Source: a virus | Reading direction: 5' to 3' (one strand) | Length of the DNA stretch: 27,780 nucleotides | IMG/VR virus record: IMGVR_UViG_3300047356_000512 | Location: 1 to 27,780 of that record | Notes under the pieces: generated by a model | The model's database searches: none | Told to the model about the DNA's origin: nothing | What the model saw: only the letters and a program-made list of their open reading frames with translations | Shown: piece after piece, positions 26,842 to 27,780 of the stretch | Numbering within the stretch: the first letter of the stretch is position 1 | Layout of the letters: every line of letters starts with the position of its first letter | Program-made: the position numbers and the translations under genes

Positions 26842-27752
26842 AATGGTACTTCTGTTTGTTTCTTGGTTTTGTAAGTTACTAAATTTTTTCCACTTACCTC
26901 AAATCCTACATTGTTTATAATAGAACGGAATCGTAAAGGCTCATCCATTGGTGTAGGTCTTCCGCCTGTGTCAACATCTTTTACCTTTCTAACGTGAAAG
27001 TGGGAGTACATCCAATCGGTAGGGTGTTGGGTGTATCTGTGTATTACATAAAAGTCATCTGCACGGTTTACAAACTTACCACCACCCTCAACGTCTGATG
27101 CCATTGGTGGGATAGGATGCCCCTCGTAGTCCTCGTTCTTACCGTGCTTCTTTCTTAATGCTTCGGTAGCTGCGTGGGTGTTAAGCCATATAGACACATT
27201 GTTTGTCTTGCAGAAGATTCGCATCTCGGATGTCGCTTGATAGTCGTATTCGTGGGAGTTGATACCTTTTAACACATCTCGGTCTTTCATAAGTGAGTTG
27301 TAAGGGTCTATTAAGAACCCTTGATAATCCCAAGCCTTTTTGATTGCTTGACCGAGTTCCAAGATTTGTTTGTATGTGTAGAGTTCTTGGCAATCAACAA
27401 ACTTAAAATGTAGGTTTATCCATTTAAGTTGTTCTTTGTAGTCCTCTGATTCTATCTTGTTAATAGGCTTACCCTCTGCAAACTCTACAATCTTTCGTAT
27501 AAGTGCATAAGGTTCGTTCTCACTTGAAAACACTAACCAACGTACTTTGTGCTTTAAGGAATAAAGGTACATTAGGTAAAGTATAAGCGATGTCTTTCCT
27601 ACGTTAGCGTGTCCAAGTATTACGTTAAAGTTTCCGTATTTAAAACGTAAGTATTCGTCTATTTCAGGTAGCCCAAGTTTCAAGCCCTCTTTGATTTGTC
27701 CGCTTCTTACTTGGTCAAGTTTGTTTATGTGGTCTTCGAAGTTTATTAGCAT
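26838..27752 (-). CDS. DnaB/RecA-like helicase ATPase
   Basis: The 304-aa product is a RecA-fold ATPase with Walker A GHANVGKT (47-54), the strand/Glu motif WLVFSSENEP, a Walker B-like GFLIDPYNSL and WLNTHAATEALRKKHG (motif H3-like), then a C-terminal tail ending TEVPF. It resembles the helicase domain of DnaB-type replicative helicases without the primase-interacting N-terminal domain, and could equally be a RecA-type recombinase. Tail residues VPF mirror the LPF end of the SSB-like protein. The ATG is the first of the early operon. Confidence 0.82.
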   Translation of the reverse strand: MLINFEDHINKLDQVRSGQIKEGLKLGLPEIDEYLRFKYGNFNVILGHANVGKTSLILYLMYLYSLKHKVRWLVFSSENEPYALIRKIVEFAEGKPINKIESEDYKEQLKWINLHFKFVDCQELYTYKQILELGQAIKKAWDYQGFLIDPYNSLMKDRDVLKGINSHEYDYQATSEMRIFCKTNNVSIWLNTHAATEALRKKHGKNEDYEGHPIPPMASDVEGGGKFVNRADDFYVIHRYTQHPTDWMYSHFHVRKVKDVDTGGRPTPMDEPLRFRSIINNVGFEVSGKNLVTYKTKKQTEVPF

Positions 27753-27780
27753 TTTGTAAAGGTATAAAAAAAAGGGGGCT
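27598..27780. repeat. Terminal direct repeat, right copy
   Basis: Right-hand copy of the 183-base terminal repeat. The one mismatch changes codon 34 of the helicase: TAC (Tyr) here, CAC (His) in the left copy. A mismatch inside an assembly overlap points to two alleles in the sampled population or a base error. Confidence 0.95.

Overview
The window looks like one complete genome of a small tailed phage (Caudoviricetes) infecting a member of the Bacteroidota, most likely a flavobacterium. The first 183 bases recur at the end (27598-27780) with one mismatch, so the molecule is circular in assembly: about 27,597 bp of unique sequence, opened inside the helicase gene. The host group is inferred from AT-rich DNA, two promoters of the Bacteroidota type (TTTG, 19 nt, TAnnTTTG or close to it), and phage protein families that I know mainly from flavobacterial phages and prophages. 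I see no integrase, excisionase, CI-like repressor, tRNA or CRISPR array, so a virulent or non-integrating lifestyle is likely.

All 58 genes I can support lie on the minus strand and are read from high to low coordinates. Nineteen of them are short (26-59 codons) and were found by reading the gaps between larger genes. Packing is very tight, with ATGA, TTGA, GTGA and TAATG stop/start overlaps throughout, and no gene-free stretch exceeds 150 bases.

In transcriptional order across the circle: (1) 27752-20526 is the early/replication region. It holds a DnaB/RecA-like ATPase, DNA methyltransferase B, a sigma-factor-like protein, two PD-(D/E)XK nuclease-like proteins, several tiny membrane or zinc-binding peptides, a RecE/Cas4-like exonuclease, a DnaA domain IV-like protein, DNA methyltransferase A and a MazG-like small protein. 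(2) 20489-19036 holds the small and large terminase. (3) 18964-18579 is a two-gene cassette with its own host-type promoter and terminator, which looks like a moron. (4) 18500-11444 is the tail module: chaperone with a probable -1 frameshift, tail completion proteins, two large tail/baseplate proteins and the tape measure. (5) 11410-8371 is the head maturation module: XkdF-type protease, two tiny basic proteins, acidic scaffold and major capsid protein. (6) 8297-3112 holds a tail tube candidate, the portal with a fused C-terminal domain, a connector and a LamG-bearing fibre. (7) 3105-2019 is lysis: small membrane protein, M15 peptidase and 3TM-type holin. (8) 1875-200 holds NinG, a coiled-coil peptide and two OB-fold-like ssDNA-binding candidates, leading back to the helicase. 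The tape measure and long tail module suggest a siphovirus-like particle.

The most interesting signal is regulatory. Five late/structural genes (terS, tail chaperone, prohead protease, scaffold and the gene at 7647) are each preceded by the same two-block element, [G/A/C][C/T]AAA-N14-CGATATA. In four of the five CGATATA sits exactly 5 nt before the ATG. This differs from the host-type promoters in front of accessory or early genes, and could be a phage-specific late promoter class, possibly read with the phage sigma-like protein, or a translation initiation element. The second is a T9 slippery run in the tail chaperone gene: the -1 frame continues through a convincing C-terminal domain and closes the only gap before the next gene.
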